From: Hyphomicrobiales bacterium
GTDB taxonomy: Bacteria; Pseudomonadota; Alphaproteobacteria; Rhizobiales; Beijerinckiaceae
NCBI GenBank assembly: GCA_930633525.1
Contig: CAKNFP010000004.1
Location: 79,223-143,222 of the forward strand
Direction: 5' to 3'
Length of the DNA stretch: 64,000 nt
The position numbers and the translations under genes were made by a program. Under the pieces are notes generated by a model. It had not been told where the DNA came from, did no database searches, and was given only the letters and a program-made list of their open reading frames with translations. Positions 60,646 through 64,000 of the stretch are shown here, one piece after another (positions within the stretch are counted from its first letter, which is position 1; every line of letters begins with the position of its first letter).

Positions 60646-60924
60646 TCAGCCGTTGAGGGCGTCCTTCACCGCCTTCGCCGGCGTGAAGGTCAGTTTCTTC
60701 GACGCCGCGACCTTGATCGTCGCGCCGGTCGCGGGATTGCGGGCTTCGCGCTCCGGCTTGTCCTGAATTTTGAACTTCCCGAATCCAGCCAGGTTCGTTT
60801 CAGCACCGCTCGCCGCCGCGTCGGTGATGGTCTTGAAGACGCTGTCGACGATGGCCTTGGCTTGCGCCTTCGTCAGCTTGTGCTCCGTGGCGATCTTGTC
60901 GGCGATTTCGGCGGTGGTGGCCAT
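60646..60924 (-). CDS. HU-family DNA-binding protein
   Basis: This 92-residue protein starts MATTAEIADKIATEHKLTKA, followed by AIVDSVFKTITDAAASG, NLAGFGKFKIQDKPEREARN (the GFGxF turn) and PATGATIKVAASKKLTFTPA. This is a standard HU/IHF fold. It bends plasmid DNA and may offset host nucleoid effects. A ribosome site (CCGAGGAGCGCCCCG) precedes the ATG. Positions 60925-61347 upstream hold no supported gene. Confidence 0.92.
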   Translation of the reverse strand: MATTAEIADKIATEHKLTKAQAKAIVDSVFKTITDAAASGAETNLAGFGKFKIQDKPEREARNPATGATIKVAASKKLTFTPAKAVKDALNG

Positions 60925-61347
60925 CGGGGCGCTCCTCGGTGATGTCGTTTGTCGAATCTGTGTCTACGCGCCTGATCGTGGCGCGACCGGCATAGGGCGT
61001 GCGCATCGTGACAACGTCAAGGCGCGTGCCGGTTCTGCGCTGGCGGGTTTTGGGTCGTGCCGCCGCATCGGTCGAGCACTTGCGCCGGCTGCCGGCGAGC
61101 GGCGTGTGTCGAGGTGTCGTTCGAAGATCAGGGCCATGCGGTTAGCGGCTCTGGCCGAGGCGGTGCAATCCCGCTCTTTCGTGATGGCGTCCTGGTCCAC
61201 CCCCGGGTCTTCCACGATCAACCCATGAAGGGTCCGCTAGCAAGCTGCGGCCGCTTGGCTACGCCGATGCGGTGATCGCGACCGGGGCCGGCCCTTCGAG
61301 GAGCCATCGAGCGGGAATTCCCCCGCTCCGGATGGAGCCTCACGACG

Positions 61348-61530
61348 ATGTCCGATCTCAGCCTCGCGCTAAACCACGCCTTCCAGCTCGCCCGTACCCT
61401 CATGGTCCCGGTCACACTCTTCAAGTCCGGCAACCAGTACGGCGCCCTCCCGAGCGACGAGCTCGACGCCGACGACGACCTTGAGCCCATCCACGAGTTC
61501 GATCCGCACGAGCGCGGGCCGGCTCATTGA
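61348..61530 (+). CDS. 60-residue plasmid protein, intact paralogue of the pseudogene at 30362
   Basis: The frame from ATG 61348 reads MSDLSLALNHAFQLARTLMV, PVTLFKSGNQYGALPSDELD and ends EFDPHERGPAH. It matches the broken frame at 30362-30514 at both ends, so it is a conserved small gene. The stop TGA lies at the edge of the loop of a GCCGGCTC-ATT-GAGCCGGC hairpin (61518-61536). The function is unknown. Confidence 0.65.
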   Translation: MSDLSLALNHAFQLARTLMVPVTLFKSGNQYGALPSDELDADDDLEPIHEFDPHERGPAH

Positions 61531-61536
61531 GCCGGC
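61518..61536 (+). terminator. Hairpin at the stop codon of the 60-residue gene
   Basis: GCCGGCTC, ATT, GAGCCGGC forms a perfect 8-bp stem. The stop TGA (61528-61530) begins in the loop. The same stem follows the paralogue at 30502-30520. No T-run follows here, so its role may be RNA stability instead of termination. Confidence 0.5.
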
Positions 61537-61599
61537 ACCCCGTTGCCGGACCCACCCGGCCATCCGTCCGTCGCCTCGGCACATTATGGGCCGACATCG

Positions 61600-62799
61600 T
61601 TATCGGACGGGGAGCGCTGGCATCTCGCCACGGTCCGTGTGCCAGATCCAGCTATCCATCTCCGGGCGCGACGCGATCATCTCATCAAGCGCCTCCTGAT
61701 AGGCGTCGTCCGCATTCGCCGGGACGACGAAGAAGGCCAGCGGCCGTGGCCGGTGCTGCAGCAACAGCGCGGCCACGATCGGCTGGCCCGCGGGCGAGGC
61801 GAAGCGCAGGCCCTTGATGCTCTGCTCGCGCGCCTTCGCCAGCACCTCCACGAGGCGCAGCTCCTGCGCGGATTCGTAAGGGATCCAGTTCTCCGCCACG
61901 ACCATCAGCGCGATCTCCTCGACGATTGCGATACCAGCCGCATTCAGCCCGAAGGTCGCGATCGCGATCAGATGCGAGGCGTCGTTCGCCGCCCATAGCG
62001 CGAGCTCCGCTTCGAAGCGCGTTTGCACGCGAACCCAGGCACGATCGTCGAGCAGAAACGGGAAGCCGGGCAGGTGCTTGATGACGAGTCGGTGGCCGCC
62101 GCGCGCCGCCTGGAATTCCTTGACCTCGCCCGCCAGCACGATGAGCTTGCGTGGGCCGGTCTTCTGCGGCTGGATCACGCTGAGCGATGCGGCGCGCCGC
62201 TGCTCGATCGCCTCCTTCTGGTCGGCGCGGAAGGGCTCCGGGACCAGGAGCACGTCACTCAGGGGCGCCCCCTTCACCAGCATCGTCTTCGCAGCCTCGA
62301 GCAGGTGCCAGCGGATGTTCCACCAGTGGCGGCGGCCGGCCCAGGCGGAGGTCCATTTGGTCAGGCCAGCCTCGTTCCAAAGCAGATGCAGAAGCGCGCG
62401 GAGCGACAGCCGACGCGCCTCGCTCTTCACCGACGTCGTCTCCGATGCGCCTGGCGTCGGCGCTGCACGGCTGCCGGTCCGCGTCAGGCTGAACTCCAGT
62501 CGCAACGCCGCCATCCCGCTCTCGGGATCGAGCCGGATCGCACTGCCCATCAGCGGGCCAAGCCCCGATAAGTCGACAGGCGGTTCATAGGAATCGCAGG
62601 CCGGATCGTGCTGGCCGCCCGAGAGCGGCATGCGCTTGATCACATGCTGCTCGCCCATCGCCGCGACATACATCGGAATGCCGGGCTGCCGGCATAGGCA
62701 GAGCGGGCGGATGCGATCGCGATAGGCCGCCGCGATCGCGTCCGGCAGGGCAGTGTCATCTTCGTTCAGAACGTCGCCTGCGATTTCCAACCGGCGCAT
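61600..62799 (-). CDS. DUF1173 family plasmid protein
   Basis: This 399-residue protein has the DUF1173 blocks RPLCLCRQPGIPMYVAAMGE, HVIKRMPLSGGQHDPACDSY, ALLHLLWNEAGLTKWTSAWA and GRRHWWNIRWHLLEAAKTM. The paired Cys at the start (LCLC, and ACDSYEPP) may bind metal. It is common on Rhizobiales plasmids; its function is unproven. It is read in the same direction as the partition genes and lies 111 bp after them. Confidence 0.85.
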   Translation of the reverse strand: MRRLEIAGDVLNEDDTALPDAIAAAYRDRIRPLCLCRQPGIPMYVAAMGEQHVIKRMPLSGGQHDPACDSYEPPVDLSGLGPLMGSAIRLDPESGMAALRLEFSLTRTGSRAAPTPGASETTSVKSEARRLSLRALLHLLWNEAGLTKWTSAWAGRRHWWNIRWHLLEAAKTMLVKGAPLSDVLLVPEPFRADQKEAIEQRRAASLSVIQPQKTGPRKLIVLAGEVKEFQAARGGHRLVIKHLPGFPFLLDDRAWVRVQTRFEAELALWAANDASHLIAIATFGLNAAGIAIVEEIALMVVAENWIPYESAQELRLVEVLAKAREQSIKGLRFASPAGQPIVAALLLQHRPRPLAFFVVPANADDAYQEALDEMIASRPEMDSWIWHTDRGEMPALPVR

Positions 62800-62910
62800 C
62801 CGCGTTCTCCTGGCTTGTGGTCGAAGGCTCGCCGGCCGGATCGATGCATCCGCGCGGAGGCCCGTCGCTACCGGTCGACGAGAGGTCGTGACGGCGTTTG
62901 CGACCCGAGC

Positions 62911-63342
62911 CTAGCGCTCGGCCGGCAGAGCGGAAACCACCTGATCGACGAGCCGGCGCAGCTCTTCGCGAACCGTGGTCCGGTTTCTGATGCAGTGCAT
63001 CTTAAAAGCCTGGGCCTTGTCGAGGGGGACCGTCGTTTGCAGGACCATGTGCTCGACCTTCTGCGGCAGTTCTGCTGCCGGGTCGGCCGACAGCTCGCGG
63101 TGACGGTCTGCGTCGGTAGGCGGGACCGTCTCGATATTTGTATTCTTGGCGGGATCGATCGACATCCCGCCGGCTTCGAGGCTGCGCGGATCGCGTTGCG
63201 CCTGAAGCCGCAAATCTTGAGGGGGATCGACAATCTCCGTCAGCTCCTCGAGCCGTTGGAATGGACCGGAGGCCCGCTTCTTCGGCAATGACGGCAGCCT
63301 GTTGCCGGCGGCGGGAACCACGTTGTCGGTCTCCTCGGCCAT
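62911..63342 (-). CDS. Ribbon-helix-helix partition partner of ParA (ParG/ParB-like)
   Basis: This 143-residue protein has a long, Pro-rich, probably flexible N-terminal half. Its C-terminal segment (VEHMVLQTTVPLDKAQAFKM, HCIRNRTTVREELRRLVDQV) fits a ribbon-helix-helix DNA-binding domain. Its ATG (63342) overlaps the stop of parA (ATGA). Small RHH proteins following parA are centromere-binding adaptors in type Ib partition systems. The function is inferred from fold and context. Confidence 0.65.
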   Translation of the reverse strand: MAEETDNVVPAAGNRLPSLPKKRASGPFQRLEELTEIVDPPQDLRLQAQRDPRSLEAGGMSIDPAKNTNIETVPPTDADRHRELSADPAAELPQKVEHMVLQTTVPLDKAQAFKMHCIRNRTTVREELRRLVDQVVSALPAER

Positions 63343-64000
63343 CAACGTGCACTCCCTAAGCGATTGATGATTTCGGCCGCGACGGCGTTCGTCTGATCCC
63401 GCGCATCCTTGATGGGGCTTGAATCGCTGTCGACCTCGTAGAGCGTGCCGGCTGTGGCGATCGCCGCGAAGGTCGGGCGCTGCGACAGGAAGCTGTCGAA
63501 GAGCTGCACCTTCGCCTTCGTCAATTGGGCGAGCGCGGTCTTGAACGCCATGGTGTTCTTGTCGATGCCCGATACGCCGTTCATCAGCACGCCGTAGGGG
63601 ATCGTCCGGTGCCGGCCACCCAGCAGTTCGATCTGCCGGATCAGGGCCAGAGATCCGTCGACATCGAACACATGGGGACGTGTCGGGATGACGACGAAAT
63701 CGGCATAGGCAACTGCTGCGCCCATGGCCGCGCTCGCGGTCCCCTGGATGTCGACAAGGATCAGCGAATAGTGCCGCGCATTCTTGAGCGTCTCGCCGAG
63801 AGCGCCGACATCGGTCACCGACTCCAGGGCGATATTGCGGAGCGCGAAACCGATCTTCTTGCTGTTGCGATACCAGCGCGATGCCGATTCCTGCGGATCT
63901 GTGTCGACGATGAGGACCTTGTGCCCGGCTGCGGCGAACTCGCCGGCGAGCAGGATCGTGGTCATGGTCTTTCCTGCCCCGCCTTTGGGTGAGGCCACCG
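63342..64000 (-). CDS. parA: ParA-family partition ATPase (5' end beyond window)
   Basis: At least 219 residues are visible. The P-loop VASPKGGAGKTMTTILLAGE is at the very start, followed by VLIVDTDPQESASRWYRN (switch I), YSLILVDIQGTASAAMGAAV (Walker B) and ADFVVIPTRPHVFDVDGSL. The true start lies right of the window, because family members have a few residues before the P-loop. It moves plasmid copies apart with the RHH protein encoded next. Confidence 0.9.
   Translation of the reverse strand, partial: VASPKGGAGKTMTTILLAGEFAAAGHKVLIVDTDPQESASRWYRNSKKIGFALRNIALESVTDVGALGETLKNARHYSLILVDIQGTASAAMGAAVAYADFVVIPTRPHVFDVDGSLALIRQIELLGGRHRTIPYGVLMNGVSGIDKNTMAFKTALAQLTKAKVQLFDSFLSQRPTFAAIATAGTLYEVDSDSSPIKDARDQTNAVAAEIINRLGSAR

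Overview
The window looks like part of a large, mosaic alphaproteobacterial plasmid, or a plasmid-derived mobile region. The host is probably of the Rhizobiales (Hyphomicrobiales) type. This rests on high GC, alpha-type codon use, and a backbone of families common on rhizobial and related plasmids (DUF1173, DUF1419, DUF3085, DUF736, ArdC, a giant methyltransferase-helicase, ParA/ParB, HU) plus three toxin-antitoxin pairs. No rRNA, tRNA, CRISPR array, replication initiator, relaxase or type IV secretion gene was seen. All assignments come from reading the sequence; no database search was run.

1-30333 is acquired, scarred DNA. It opens with the tail of a membrane protein, remnants of IS701, IS66 and IS5 elements, a TSUP permease with one nonsense codon, a mazEF pair and a complete IS21-type element (3334-5930). 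Catabolic block 1 follows (6354-13619). On the minus strand it has a leader peptide, a thiolase-fold enzyme lacking both thiolase cysteines, a DUF35 partner and a zinc alcohol dehydrogenase. On the plus strand it has a LysR regulator, a CaiB-type CoA-transferase, a CapA-like protein and a Bug-type binding protein. A compact Tn5053/Tn402-type transposon (tniQ-tniB-tniA, 14206-17766) cuts into catabolic block 2 (17767-28753). Block 2 holds two MaoC-like genes (one truncated), a decapitated IclR regulator, a complete sugar-type ABC importer, two amidohydrolases, two Rieske ferredoxins, a ferredoxin reductase and an aldose-epimerase-like gene. A second copy of the tni right end (29093-29509) is cut off by an IS6-family element (29510-30333).

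30334-64000 is plasmid backbone: a Toprim primase-like gene, DUF1419, DUF3085, the methyltransferase-helicase, mqsRA, parB, several small hypotheticals, vapBC, ardC, a PP-loop sulfurtransferase/PAPS-reductase-like gene, DUF736, HU, DUF1173 and a partition pair (ribbon-helix-helix protein plus ParA, running off the right edge). Several backbone genes end in perfect hairpins, some with the stop codon in the loop.

The most striking object is an approximately 11.15-kb mercury-resistance element (46165-57313) inserted inside the backbone ardC gene. The two halves of ardC can be rejoined in frame across it. The element has imperfect terminal inverted repeats, a row of hairpins inside its left end, three overlapping tyrosine-recombinase genes plus a small helix-turn-helix/coiled-coil protein, its own intact ardC, and a mer operon (merR, then merT-merP-merF) ending in a MerB-MerA fusion. 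It combines mercury detoxification, self-mobility and a replacement anti-restriction gene.
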